Assembly: GCA_900549005.1 (NCBI GenBank)
Contig: URMT01000011.1
Coordinates: 1-31,033, forward strand
Length of the DNA: 31,033 bases
From: an uncultured Eubacteriales bacterium
GTDB lineage: Bacteria; Bacillota; Clostridia; Christensenellales; Borkfalkiaceae
Direction: 5' to 3'
In this document: positions 1 to 8,175 of the stretch, piece by piece
How positions within the stretch are numbered: the stretch's first letter is position 1
Layout of the letters: each line of letters opens with the position of its first letter
Program-made: the position numbers and the translations under genes
Notes under the pieces: generated by a model
Told to the model about the DNA's origin: nothing
The model's input: only the letters and a program-made list of their open reading frames with translations
Database searches by the model: none

Positions 1-660
1 TGACGTCGTTGCAGCGGGCGCAGGTTCTTACCTCTTCGCCGGCGCTTTCGCACCCCGCGGACGCAACCGTTTCCCACTCGCCGTAGCTGTGCCCGAGCGC
101 TTCCGTTTCGTCGTCTCTATATTCATCGCCGCACCGTACACATTCGTACAGAGTATATCCGTTTTCAGTGCAGGCAGGTTCAACAATCTTAGCCTCATAA
201 TCGTGGCCGAGCGGCTCGGTTTTGCGTGTTTCGACGTCGTCGCAGCAGGCGCAGGTTCTTACCTCTTCGCCGACGCTTTCGCACCCCGCAGCCACAACCG
301 TTTCCCACTCGCCGTAGCTGTGCCCGAGAGCTTTCGTTTCGTCGTCTTTATATCCATCGCCGCACCAAATACATTCGTACAGCGTATATCCGCTTTCGGT
401 ACAGGCAGGTTCAACAATCTCCGCTTCATAATCGTGGCCGAGCGGCTCGGTTTTGCGTGTTTCGACGTCGTCGCAGCGGGCACAGGTTCTTACCTCTTCG
501 CCGACGCTTTCGCACCCCGCGGGCGAAACCGTTTCCCACTCGCCGTAGCTGTGCCCGAGCGCCTCCGTTTCGTCGTCTCTATACCCATCGCCGCACCAAA
601 TACATTCGTACAGCGTATATCCGTTTTCCGTGCAGGTGGGAAGAATTGTTTCTGATTCAT
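1..660 (-). repeat. 231-bp tandem coding repeats (77 aa)
   Basis: The same segment (plus-strand acattcgtac) starts at 140, 371 and 602, exactly 231 bp apart, and the copies are nearly identical at the nucleotide level. This indicates recent tandem duplication within the lipoprotein gene. The array continues past the left edge, so copy number is unknown. Confidence 0.9.
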
Positions 661-1672
661 ACTCGTGAGAAGCAAGCGGCAGCCGTTCGGTTATGCTTCC
701 GCCGCAATCCGTGCAGTAGCGCACACCCTCTCCCTCTTCCAGACAGGTAGACGGAGTTACCACGATGGTTTCGCCATATTCGTGCTCCAATTTATCTGTA
801 TACTCCGTTTCGGACGCGCCGCAGACCTCGCATTCGCGCTTCATTTCGCCGCCGTGCAGGCAGGTGGCGGCCGTCACCGTCTGCCATTCGCCGAATGCGT
901 GCCCCGTAGGCTCAGTGCGGGAACCGTCCTCTTCATACCTGTCGCCGCAGGTGCCGCACACATATTCGGAATACCCCTCTTCCGTGCAAGTCGGCAGAGT
1001 GATTTTGTATTCGTAATCGTGACCTGTTGCGGGAATGGATATTTCCTCTTCCGATATCTCGTTTTCCGCCGCGGAGTCGGAATAATATCCGCCGCACTCG
1101 GCGCAGTGCCAATATTCCGTTCTGCCGTCTTCGGTGCAGGTTGCGGCAACCGCCGAATAATGCAAAAGCACGTGTACGTGTTCAGGCTCTTCCGGCACGG
1201 ACGGTTCCCCGTCGTCAGTATCGTCCGGCGGCTCTTCCCCGCCCTCATCACCGGGCGTTTCGGGTTCGTCGGGTTCAGCAGGTTCGTCAGGCTCGGCAGG
1301 TTCGTCGGGTTCAACAGGTTCGTCGGGTTCAGTGGGTTCTTCGGGTTCAGTGGGTTCTTCGGGTTCAGCAGGCTCATCCGGCTCGTCGGGTTCAGTAGGT
1401 TCTTCGGGATTGCTCCCGCCATCGTTGCCGCCGTTTTCGCCGTCCGCGTCCCCGTCGTCCGTTCCGTTATCGTCGCCGTTTTCTTCGCCGTCTGACGGTT
1501 CAGACGGAAGTTCGGTTTCACCGTCTTCTTCGTCCTGCCCGGGAGTATCCGGCTCCGTCGTCTCCACTTCGTCCAGAGTACCCAGTTCGCCGACGCACGA
1601 GGACAAACATAATGCCGTCGCTGTAACAGCGACGGCAAGCATAATAATGACAGCAATCAACTTTTTGCGCAT
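1..1672 (-). CDS. Repeat-rich surface lipoprotein, partial (runs off left edge)
   Basis: The minus-strand frame is open from an ATG at 1672 to the window edge (557 codons, no stop). The start has an AAAGGAG site 11 nt upstream (1684-1690). The N-terminus is a lipoprotein signal: a basic MRKK, a hydrophobic stretch, then lipobox LSSC with the lipidated Cys at about residue 26. An acidic low-complexity stretch follows, then about 50 residues of EPx triplets (residues 88-140) that look like a wall-spanning stalk. From about residue 175 onwards there are modules with CxxC pairs, LGH-Y/F and GEWETV signatures. The last of these are nearly identical 77-residue units. Such paired-Cys repeats occur in surface proteins of gut Clostridia, and zinc binding by the CxxC pairs is plausible but inferred. 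The C-terminus is missing, so function cannot be named. It may bind a surface ligand or act as an adhesin. Confidence 0.8.
   Translation of the reverse strand, partial: MRKKLIAVIIMLAVAVTATALCLSSCVGELGTLDEVETTEPDTPGQDEEDGETELPSEPSDGEENGDDNGTDDGDADGENGGNDGGSNPEEPTEPDEPDEPAEPEEPTEPEEPTEPDEPVEPDEPAEPDEPAEPDEPETPGDEGGEEPPDDTDDGEPSVPEEPEHVHVLLHYSAVAATCTEDGRTEYWHCAECGGYYSDSAAENEISEEEISIPATGHDYEYKITLPTCTEEGYSEYVCGTCGDRYEEDGSRTEPTGHAFGEWQTVTAATCLHGGEMKRECEVCGASETEYTDKLEHEYGETIVVTPSTCLEEGEGVRYCTDCGGSITERLPLASHEYESETILPTCTENGYTLYECIWCGDGYRDDETEALGHSYGEWETVSPAGCESVGEEVRTCARCDDVETRKTEPLGHDYEAEIVEPACTESGYTLYECIWCGDGYKDDETKALGHSYGEWETVVAAGCESVGEEVRTCACCDDVETRKTEPLGHDYEAKIVEPACTENGYTLYECVRCGDEYRDDETEALGHSYGEWETVASAGCESAGEEVRTCARCNDV
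1255..1410 (-). repeat. 9-bp unit Glu-Pro stalk repeat
   Basis: Minus-strand codons encode repeated EPx triplets (EPD, EPE, EPT, EPA), giving a degenerate 9-bp/18-bp DNA repeat. It lies between the lipid anchor and the paired-cysteine modules and probably forms an extended spacer. Confidence 0.8.
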
Positions 1673-1760
1673 TTTTGTCAACTCTCCTTTGTGAGATTTA
1701 CGCGCGTGGTTGCAGCATTTTTCTTGCGCACGATAGCCCCTCACGCGCGTTGTTTTTTAT

Positions 1761-1788
1761 AGTATATCATTCTATTTTTTACGCTCAA
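1761..1788 (-). promoter_or_regulatory. Putative sigma-A promoter for the repeat lipoprotein
   Basis: Minus strand: TTGAGC (1783-1788), 16-bp spacer, TATACT (1761-1766), about 90 bp upstream of the ATG at 1672. The leader contains two copies of the self-complementary octamer ACGCGCGT (about 1701-1708 and 1743-1750) that could pair into a hairpin. Confidence 0.5.
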
Positions 1789-1851
1789 AATCATTTTGGC
1801 TTCATCTTTTGCTTACCCATACTTTTTGGGCAGCTTACACAAAAAAACACA

Positions 1852-3258
1852 TCAGCTCTGAGGAGTTTTTGCCGCGCCGTCGCGCTCTTTAAGTTTGCCG
1901 CTAAGGCAAAGTATGAGTATTACGGCAGCTATCACAGCCGTAACCCCTTCGGCAATGGGCATTACCCACCACACCGTCCACGCGCCCGCAAGCGGAGGCA
2001 GAATGAGGATAAGTCCTCCGCTTAAAACAAGGCTGCGCGACAAAGAAACAGCAACCGACAGCCAGGGGCGCATAACCGCCTGCAAATAATAGGTTGCATA
2101 TATATTGAACAGCATAAACGCAAAGGCCAAAAAATACGAACGCATATAGCCGGGGCCTATTGCAAGCACCTCTTCGGTGGGGTCCATAAAGGCGCGTATG
2201 AGCTGTTCGGGCAGAAGCATACACACGAGTACGATTATTGCAGTGAGAGTGCCCGCCGCCGCAAGTCCGCGCACAAAGAACTGACGCACGCGCACCTTTT
2301 CGCCCGCGCCGTAATTTATGGATATTATGGGCTGAACCGACTGGCCTATGCCCGAAGAAAGCGACTGCACTACCATTGCCACGTTGATTATTACGCCGAA
2401 TACCGCGAGCGCGGAAGGGCCGCAGTACATCATAATCTGGTTATTGAATAGCGTGGAAGAGAGCGCCACGGCCATATCGATGAAGAACGTGGGGCAACCC
2501 GCCTTGACCATACTGCCCACAGAGCGCAAAAACGATTCGGGGCGGACAAAGCGAAGAGTATTTTTTTTGCGCAGAAAGTGAGTTAGCAGCACGCACACCG
2601 AAATCAGTTGACCTATCGCCGTGGCAAGCCCCGCGCCGCCCGCGCCCATATCGGCCACAAACACCAGCATATAGTCGCCGAAGATATTGAAAATTCCGCC
2701 CGAAAGCACGGCGGCAGTAGCGAGCAGCGGATTGTTGTCGTTGCGGATGAATACCGAAAGGAACTGCCCTATTGTAAAAAGCGGCATCGCGAATTTGAGC
2801 CAGAAGGCATAGTCGCGCGCAAGCGAGAGAATATGCGCGTTGTCGCGCGCGCCGAACAGCTTTAAAAGAGGCTCGTCCAGAAATATGAAAATCGGAAGAA
2901 GCACCGCCGTTACGGCGCAGACGCATATGAACGACGCGGTGAACATTGCGTTGCCTTCGCGGTGCATACCCTTGCCGCGCAGGTTGCTCATAAGCACGCA
3001 GCCGCCAAGCCCGAACAGGAGCGCAAAGGCAAACATCATATTCCATATGGGCATCACCACAGCGAGCGCAGAGGCGCCGTCGGGTCCTTCGTACTGCCCC
3101 ACCATTATGCAGTCTACAAGCGAATATATCGAAGTAATCAGCGCGCTGCCTATCGCTGCGAACAGATATCTGAAAAAAACTTTGTTTACGTTGCTCTTTA
3201 AAAGGTCCATACACAAAAAAACGACCGGACAAAACAACAGGCAGACCTGCCGTCCCAT
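1852..3258 (-). CDS. MATE-family multidrug/metabolite efflux transporter
   Basis: This is a 468-residue, strongly hydrophobic protein with about 12 predicted membrane helices, the usual MATE length. Family features include an early SLVDCIMVGQYEG stretch after helix 1, a QPIISINYGAGEK segment at the start of the second half, and the two-fold arrangement of six plus six helices. MATE proteins export cationic compounds or metabolites using Na+ or H+ gradients; the substrate here is unknown. The start is uncertain. The 3258 ATG has a CGGAG site 12 nt upstream, but homology-like sequence begins at an internal ATG at 3210 (MDLLKSNVNK), which has no clear ribosome site. It stands alone, with a terminator-bounded pgi upstream. 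No terminator was recognised after its stop. Confidence 0.88.
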   Translation of the reverse strand: MGRQVCLLFCPVVFLCMDLLKSNVNKVFFRYLFAAIGSALITSIYSLVDCIMVGQYEGPDGASALAVVMPIWNMMFAFALLFGLGGCVLMSNLRGKGMHREGNAMFTASFICVCAVTAVLLPIFIFLDEPLLKLFGARDNAHILSLARDYAFWLKFAMPLFTIGQFLSVFIRNDNNPLLATAAVLSGGIFNIFGDYMLVFVADMGAGGAGLATAIGQLISVCVLLTHFLRKKNTLRFVRPESFLRSVGSMVKAGCPTFFIDMAVALSSTLFNNQIMMYCGPSALAVFGVIINVAMVVQSLSSGIGQSVQPIISINYGAGEKVRVRQFFVRGLAAAGTLTAIIVLVCMLLPEQLIRAFMDPTEEVLAIGPGYMRSYFLAFAFMLFNIYATYYLQAVMRPWLSVAVSLSRSLVLSGGLILILPPLAGAWTVWWVMPIAEGVTAVIAAVILILCLSGKLKERDGAAKTPQS

Positions 3259-3619
3259 ACGGTCTGAACTCTCCGAAAAAAGTACGCCTTGCGGCTACAT
3301 CTCAAATTCTAACAGAGCGCCCCGTTAAAGTCAAGCGCAATTGCTCCTGCCGGACGGGAATTTACAATATTATTAAAAGCGTACGCACATTAAAAGCCGC
3401 AATCCGCCGCATCGGCTTATTCCCGTCAAAGGGCGCAAACGCAAAGTTTTGATTGGTACTTATTTCAAAAATAACAAGTTTTATTTACAATATATGCGCA
3501 TATTTACAAGTTTTATCTTCTTTTGAATACCGATACCATACTGTTACTGCAATAAAAAAGCGGGCGGTCTGCAAGCCGCCCGCTTTTTATTACGCGCGCT
3601 GCTGCGCGCCCTATACGCT
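3259..3619. other. Intergenic region between pgi and the MATE gene
   Basis: No credible gene is visible. It holds the pgi terminator near 3555-3588, the upstream region of the MATE gene, and an AT-rich stretch with a palindromic ATATGCGCATAT core near 3491-3505 flanked by TTGTAAATA-like direct repeats. No confident promoter was assigned. Confidence 0.5.
3555..3588 (-). terminator. Rho-independent terminator after pgi
   Basis: Stem gcgggcgg (3560-3567) pairs with ccgcccgc (3576-3583) around an 8-nt loop. It is flanked by five A and five T, so it can act on either strand. It follows the pgi stop by about 30 bp. Confidence 0.9.
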
Positions 3620-5059
3620 TTAAACTATGTATTTGGAATCGAGTTCGGGAGCGGAGTCGATTTCTGCCTTCTTCGCTTCATATCCCTTTTTGCCGAGGAG
3701 GGCGAACGTGGCCTTTTTGCCATTTTCTACGCCGGGCTGGTTGAAGGTGTTTATGTTGAGCATTGCGCCCGCGTAGGCCGTCTGCAATTCAAGAAGGAAC
3801 ATAAGCTGGCCGAGCGTGAAGGCGTTGATTTCGGGCACGTTGATGGTGTAGTTCATTCTGCCCGCGCGCATAAGCGCGTACGCCGTGGCCTTGTTTTCGG
3901 CCTGAATGAGCTCCTGCATAGTGTGGCCGCCCAAAAAGCCTACGTCGGGAATATCTTCGCAGCCGTGAGCTATGGGCATTTCGCACGCATACTTGCCGAC
4001 GGAGATGAAGGTAATAACCTTGTCGTAAGGGCCCTCGATGTAGAGCTGAACCTGCGAGTGCTGGTCGGTTACGCCGAGGCTCTTCACGGGGGTGGTGCCG
4101 GCGTTTACTATGTTGCCGTCGTAATCTTCCTGCTTGCCGATGCTCTCTGCCCAGAGCTGGCAGTACCAGTCTGAAAGAAGGCGGAGATTATCGCAGTAGG
4201 GCATCATAACGTGAATGTTCTTGCCCTGCTTCATCGTTATGTACATAAGCGCAGCGCAGGCAAGCGCAGGGTTTGCAGAGATAGCGGGCTTGTTGCAGAT
4301 GCTGTCCATATACGCCGCGCCCGCAAGCATACCCTTTATATCTATGCCGAGCACCGCCGCGGGGAGAAGTCCCACGGGGCACAGTTCCGAGAACCTGCCG
4401 CCTACGCCGTCGGGAAGAACGTATTTTTTGAACTTGCCGCCGAAGCTCTGGTCAATCTTTATAAGGTTGCCGCGGCTTGCGTCGGTGGTGAATATCATAT
4501 TGCGGGTTAGGTCTACGCCCGCCTTTTCGAGTATGTCTGCGATGATTAAGTACTGCGTCATCGTCTCTGACGTGGCGCCCGACTTGGATATTACGTTGAA
4601 GCAGGTCTTTTCGGGCTCGATTACGTCGAGAAGTGACTTCATACGCACGGGGTCTACGTTGTCTTCAACATAGAACTTGGGCGCGCCGCCGCGTGCCTTG
4701 GAGTTGAGCTCGTTGTGGTGAAGGTGGCACAGGGCATTGAAAACCATCGAGGGGCCGAGCGCGCTACCGCCTATGCCGAGAACTACGAAGTATTTGAAGT
4801 TTTTGCGCACTTCCTTTGCGGTGGCTATGATGTCGGCCACAATTTCTGTCTGGTTATAGGGGAGCTCTGTCCAGCCCATAAACAAATCGTCCCTGCCGCG
4901 GTTTTCTGCCACGTATTTAAACGCTTCTTCGGCTCTGCCCTTTATGGCCTTCAATTCGGAATCTTTGATTCCCCTGTCGCCGAGAAACTTTGCCATCATA
5001 TTGTTATAGTCTACCGTCACGCGCATAGATTTGCGCCATTCCTTGGTTTTGTAACCCAT
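3620..5059 (-). CDS. pgi: Glucose-6-phosphate isomerase
   Basis: Interconverts glucose 6-phosphate and fructose 6-phosphate in the cytoplasm, for glycolysis and gluconeogenesis. The 479-residue protein shows family marks in order: GIGGSALG (about 95-102), the sugar-phosphate loop SKSGATSET (about 158-166), GGRFSELCPVG (220-230), a WAESIGKQ segment with the likely catalytic Glu near 305, the QHSQVQLYIEGP stretch, and NQPGVENGK near the C-terminus. Length fits the shorter Gram-positive-type isomerase. The ATG at 5059 is preceded by a GGAGG site (about 5067-5071), and a consensus promoter lies just upstream. It is transcribed alone and ends at a strong terminator. Confidence 0.97.
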   Translation of the reverse strand: MGYKTKEWRKSMRVTVDYNNMMAKFLGDRGIKDSELKAIKGRAEEAFKYVAENRGRDDLFMGWTELPYNQTEIVADIIATAKEVRKNFKYFVVLGIGGSALGPSMVFNALCHLHHNELNSKARGGAPKFYVEDNVDPVRMKSLLDVIEPEKTCFNVISKSGATSETMTQYLIIADILEKAGVDLTRNMIFTTDASRGNLIKIDQSFGGKFKKYVLPDGVGGRFSELCPVGLLPAAVLGIDIKGMLAGAAYMDSICNKPAISANPALACAALMYITMKQGKNIHVMMPYCDNLRLLSDWYCQLWAESIGKQEDYDGNIVNAGTTPVKSLGVTDQHSQVQLYIEGPYDKVITFISVGKYACEMPIAHGCEDIPDVGFLGGHTMQELIQAENKATAYALMRAGRMNYTINVPEINAFTLGQLMFLLELQTAYAGAMLNINTFNQPGVENGKKATFALLGKKGYEAKKAEIDSAPELDSKYIV

Positions 5060-5127
5060 AGTGTTCCTCCGGTTAATTTTGGGCGGCAGGCAATTTTTAC
5101 CTTGTCTGCCCTTTTATTACTCTTAAT

Positions 5128-5156
5128 ATTATAAGCCAAAATAAAGGAGTAGTCAA
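5128..5156 (-). promoter_or_regulatory. Sigma-A promoter of pgi
   Basis: Minus strand: TTGACT (5151-5156), 17-bp spacer, TATAAT (5128-5133), about 70 bp upstream of the pgi ATG. Near-consensus, suggesting strong constitutive expression. Confidence 0.85.
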
Positions 5157-5415
5157 TAGCGGCGGGGCATATTACCGATAAATTTTTGACGAAATTTTTT
5201 ATACGTTTACAGGGCAATTTCAGTGATTTTTGCAAATTTTTTACCCATTTCGCCAAACGGCGGCGCCCCTAGGCACAGCCAAGGGGCGCCGCTACACAGC
5301 CAATGGACGCCGCCGTGCCGTTGCCGTAAGCATTCCTCTCACCGCCGCCTCCTTTTTAAATTGCCGTCGCCGAAGACACGAACAAACTTTAATTTCTGTC
5401 CGCCGCGCTTTTTAC
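5157..5415. other. Intergenic region with GC-rich hairpin
   Basis: No gene seen. A strong hairpin at 5260-5292 pairs gcggcgcccct with aggggcgccgc, with an inner ggc/gcc. A related stretch (CACAGCCAA then GGCGCCGC-like) is repeated directly at about 5275-5292 and 5296-5313. There is no U-tract, so it is not a clear terminator. Confidence 0.5.
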
Positions 5416-5445
5416 TTTACAAAACAAATGTTTGTGTAGTATAAT
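5416..5445 (+). promoter_or_regulatory. Promoter of the helicase gene, predicting a leaderless mRNA
   Basis: TTTACA (5416-5421), 18-bp spacer, TATAAT (5440-5445). A start site about 7 bp past the -10 falls on the A of the ATG at 5452. No ribosome site is present, and an in-frame TAG at 5437-5439 rules out an upstream start. Confidence 0.7.
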
Positions 5446-5451
5446 GACTGT

Positions 5452-6663
5452 ATGGCAACAGAACTTACCGCCGACCAGGTTGCGGCAGACAAGTTAATAG
5501 CCGACTGGTACCACCGCTCAACGCGGCAGGTATTCGTGCTTTCGGGGCTTGCGGGCACGGGCAAGACCACGCTTTTGCGGCACACCGTGTGCGAAACGCT
5601 GGGACTTGAACCCGACGTGAGTGCGGCGTTCGTCACGCCTACGGGAAAGGCGGCTACGGTGCTGATACGCCAGGGAATACCCGCCACCACCCTGCACCGC
5701 CTTATCTACCAGGCGATGACCGAAGAGCACGAAACGGTGATTAACGGAAACGTAGTCACCGTGGAAAAGCTGGTTTTCCGCCGCAGAGAGAGCATAGACA
5801 AGGCCATAAAACTAATCGTTTTAGACGAGTTTTCGATGGTATCCGACGAGGTGCTTTCAGACATTCTGCGATTCGGCGTAAAGATGCTTGTGTGCGGCGA
5901 CAACGCGCAGCTGCCGCCCGTGGAGGGAATGAACAGCTTTTTATCGGCGCCCGATTACAGCCTTAAAACGATAGTTCGCCAGCAGGAGGGCAACCCGATA
6001 ATAAGGCTGGCGCGCGACGCGATGGAGGGCAAATTTATACCGTGCGGAAGCTACGGCGACAGGGCGTTCGTGTTAAACAGAAGGCGGCTTAAAGCCGAGT
6101 ACAGAAAAAAGTACCTTTTGAAGGCCGACCAGATTATATGCGGCATAAACAAGACGAGGGCAAAGGTGAACGACGAAATACGCGCCTACCGCGGCTTTGC
6201 CGGACTGCCAGCGCGCGGCGAAAAGCTGATTTGCACGCAGAATAACTGGGAGCAGTTCATCGACGGCGAAATGCGGTACAATATGGTCAACGGCATAATA
6301 GGCTTTGTGCAAGACGTGATGTACCGCGGCGAAAATATGGGCTTTATGACCTTCCGCGCCGACTTCCTGGACGAGGACTGCCCCGAGGTGGTGCCGTTTG
6401 ACACGGGAATATTCGAAAGCGGGGTCTACCGCTACCGCCACGGCGATTACTTTGAAAAGTTCGACGAAAATGGCAACGCCACGGGCGCGTTTACGCTGAA
6501 CAGGTTTGAATACGGCTACTGCATATCCTGCCACAAGGCGCAGGGCTCTGAATTTGACAGCGCAATAGTTTTCGACGAGAGCTACGCCTTTAAAGAGGAC
6601 GCCAACCGCTGGTTGTATACCGCCATAACGCGCGCAAAAAACAAACTGATAATTTTAAGGTAA
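5452..6663 (+). CDS. RecD/Pif1-like superfamily 1 DNA helicase
   Basis: ATP-driven DNA unwinding enzyme of 403 residues, much shorter than RecD2 and closer to Dda-like phage or stand-alone helicases. Visible motifs in order: Walker A GLAGTGKTT (residues 32-40); motif II LDEFSMVSDEV (about 123-133); motif III CGDNAQLPP; IVRQQEGNPI with the motif IV-like Arg; and a C-terminal UvrD_C_2-type block ISCHKAQGSEFDS followed by WLYTAITRAKNKLII (motifs V/VI). It lacks the N-terminal extension of RecD2, and no RecB/RecC partners are nearby. It probably acts in DNA repair or replication, but its exact role cannot be read from context. The start is fixed by an upstream in-frame stop and by the promoter geometry. 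It is the only plus-strand gene in the left third and is flanked by terminators. Confidence 0.9.
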   Translation: MATELTADQVAADKLIADWYHRSTRQVFVLSGLAGTGKTTLLRHTVCETLGLEPDVSAAFVTPTGKAATVLIRQGIPATTLHRLIYQAMTEEHETVINGNVVTVEKLVFRRRESIDKAIKLIVLDEFSMVSDEVLSDILRFGVKMLVCGDNAQLPPVEGMNSFLSAPDYSLKTIVRQQEGNPIIRLARDAMEGKFIPCGSYGDRAFVLNRRRLKAEYRKKYLLKADQIICGINKTRAKVNDEIRAYRGFAGLPARGEKLICTQNNWEQFIDGEMRYNMVNGIIGFVQDVMYRGENMGFMTFRADFLDEDCPEVVPFDTGIFESGVYRYRHGDYFEKFDENGNATGAFTLNRFEYGYCISCHKAQGSEFDSAIVFDESYAFKEDANRWLYTAITRAKNKLIILR

Positions 6664-6676
6664 TAAAGAAAACTCG

Positions 6677-6704
6677 GCGGCCGTTGCAATTTTGCAACGG
6701 CCGC
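6677..6704 (+). terminator. Hairpin terminator after the helicase
   Basis: A perfect 13-bp inverted repeat, gcggccgttgcaa / ttgcaacggccgc, starts 14 bp past the helicase stop. The following sequence is only moderately T-rich, so termination may be imperfect. Confidence 0.6.
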
Positions 6705-6728
6705 TGATTCTTTATTCGATAGTTGCGC

Positions 6729-6780
6729 CATATATGCGCCCCAAATTCAATTGAATACGGCATATATGCGCTTCAATTGA
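6729..6780. repeat. Paired CATATATGCGC...CAATTGAA direct repeat
   Basis: CATATATGCGC followed by CAATTGAA occurs twice in a row, starting at 6729 and 6761 (32 bp apart), in the gap between the convergent helicase and phosphatase genes. Function unknown. Confidence 0.6.
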
Positions 6781-6849
6781 AAAAATGCGCGTTGCGCATA
6801 CAAAACAGTTTATATTGCAATTGACCCGCACATATGCCCGAAACAATGC

Positions 6850-6874
6850 AAAAAGCACGGGCGTTTGCCCGTGC
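6850..6874 (-). terminator. Terminator after the tyrosine phosphatase gene
   Basis: Stem gcacgggc (6855-6862) / gcccgtgc (6867-6874), 4-nt loop, followed on the minus strand by five T. It lies about 25 bp after the stop at 6899. Confidence 0.85.
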
Positions 6875-6898
6875 AGTCATACGCAATCCCGTTTCCGC

Positions 6899-7384
6899 TC
6901 AGTGCCGCGAATCGTAAGAAAGCAGCTCTTTATGCCGCGACAGAAGGTATTCCAGAAAACAGGCACAGCCTTCGGATATGTCGGCATATGCCTTTTCAAA
7001 ATCGCGCGTGTACCAAGGGTCGGCGACGTCGCGCGGGCGCGGGCAGAAGGAGCAGAGCTTGAATATCTTTTCGCCGTATTCCCCGCCCGTCAGCCTTAAA
7101 ACGTCGAACAGGTTCGAAGAGTCCATCACCAGAACATAGTCGGCGTTTATAACCTCTTTTTTGGTGAGCTGCACGGCGCGGTGGGTGCCGCCTACGCCGT
7201 GTTCGCGAAGTACGCGCGCCGCAGGCGCGTACAGAGGGTTGCCCTCTTCCTCGTCCGACGTTCCGCGCGAGGAGATTTCGAACGAGAGCGCAAGTCCGCG
7301 CTCCTCCACCATCTTTTTAAAAATCAGTTCGGCCATCGGCGAGCGGCAGATGTTGCCGAGGCATACGAAGAGTACAGAAATCAT
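6899..7384 (-). CDS. Low-molecular-weight protein-tyrosine phosphatase
   Basis: Cytoplasmic phosphatase of 161 residues, the usual size for the family. The N-terminus carries the P-loop CLGNICRSPMAE (C8, R14, S15), with Cys8 as the expected nucleophile, and the general-acid segment DPWYTRDF sits near residue 121. In Bacillota such enzymes often act on tyrosine kinases of capsule synthesis or on arginine phosphate (the YwlE type); which applies here is unknown. It starts 10 bp after the LOG-family gene stop, behind a GAGGGG-like site, so the two are almost certainly cotranscribed. A terminator follows. Confidence 0.94.
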   Translation of the reverse strand: MISVLFVCLGNICRSPMAELIFKKMVEERGLALSFEISSRGTSDEEEGNPLYAPAARVLREHGVGGTHRAVQLTKKEVINADYVLVMDSSNLFDVLRLTGGEYGEKIFKLCSFCPRPRDVADPWYTRDFEKAYADISEGCACFLEYLLSRHKELLSYDSRH

Positions 7385-7394
7385 ACCCCGCCCC

Positions 7395-7979
7395 TCAGTC
7401 GGTGTTTTTCAGCTTGCGCCAGCTCTCCTGCGAGGGCGAGTAACCTTCGAGATAGTCCAACAGTTCGTCGGCATCTGTAAAATACCTGTACATTCCGTGG
7501 CAGGCCTGCGCCATAAAATCTTTTTCCGACATCTCGCGCATAAACTTTTCAAGCGTATCAAAGTAGCCGCCGATGTTGAACATCGCCAGCGCCTTGGAGT
7601 GCCTGCCGAGCTGTTTTAAAGTTATCACCTCGTAAAACTCTTCAAGCGTGCCTATGCCGCCGGGGGCGATTATGAAGGCGTCGGCGTCGTCCTCCATCAG
7701 CGTTTTGCGTTCCGCCATCGACTTTGTGTAAGTAAGTTTGTCGCAGTCGGTGAATATTTTTTCAACGCGCTCTTCGCGGAAAAATTCGGGTATTACGCCG
7801 TGAATATAGCCGCCGCCGCGCTTTGTGCCGCGTGCGGCGGCGCCCATTACGCCCGTGGCGCCCGCGCCGAACACAAGCGAATGTCCGCGCCTTGCCATCT
7901 TTTCGGCAAGGGCTTCGACCTCTTTTATATAAACTTCGTCTATCGAGGCGCTCGAAGCGCCGAAAATACAAATCTTCAT
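7395..7979 (-). CDS. LOG-family protein (TIGR00730-type nucleoside monophosphate phosphoribohydrolase)
   Basis: Rossmann-like protein of 194 residues. It has the family's N-terminal MKICIFGASS, the glycine-rich VFGAGATGVMGAAARG, and the signature PGGIGTLEEFYEVITLKQLG (PGGxGTxxE). Characterised members remove ribose phosphate from nucleoside 5'-monophosphates; in plants this activates cytokinins. The bacterial role is generally nucleotide salvage or clean-up and is not known here. It is the first gene of a two-gene unit with the tyrosine phosphatase, behind a near-consensus promoter. Its ribosome site is weak (GGGAAAT-like). Confidence 0.93.
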   Translation of the reverse strand: MKICIFGASSASIDEVYIKEVEALAEKMARRGHSLVFGAGATGVMGAAARGTKRGGGYIHGVIPEFFREERVEKIFTDCDKLTYTKSMAERKTLMEDDADAFIIAPGGIGTLEEFYEVITLKQLGRHSKALAMFNIGGYFDTLEKFMREMSEKDFMAQACHGMYRYFTDADELLDYLEGYSPSQESWRKLKNTD

Positions 7980-8053
7980 AACAAAATGATTTCCCGTTTT
8001 TAATAATAAAATGCAGAGCGCACGTTTATAGCGCGATTGAAACCCGCTCTTTT

Positions 8054-8082
8054 ATTATACGGAATTATGCAAAAAAAGTCAA
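8054..8082 (-). promoter_or_regulatory. Sigma-A promoter of the LOG/phosphatase operon
   Basis: Minus strand: TTGACT (8077-8082), 17-bp spacer, TATAAT (8054-8059), about 75 bp before the ATG at 7979. A 24-bp palindrome directly abuts the -35. Confidence 0.85.
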
Positions 8083-8106
8083 CCGCGCCGCATATATGCG
8101 GCGCGG
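8083..8106 (-). terminator. 24-bp perfect palindrome: sipW-side terminator or operator
   Basis: ccgcgccgcata (8083-8094) is perfectly self-complementary with 8095-8106. On the minus strand the hairpin is followed by TTGACTTTTTTT, whose first six bases are the LOG promoter -35. It can end transcription from the SipW gene. As DNA, its dyad could also bind a regulator at the promoter. Confidence 0.65.
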
Positions 8107-8175
8107 CCTGAATTACGCGATTATGCAGTCAGTGCGCTCGGCAGCATAAAAATTACCGAGCAGCGCATTTATAGG

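Noticed and set aside
89..655. Plus-strand 188-codon frame with repeated FVVSIFIAAP units
   Set aside because: It is the antisense shadow of the 231-bp repeats of the minus-strand lipoprotein, which has a signal peptide, promoter and ribosome site.
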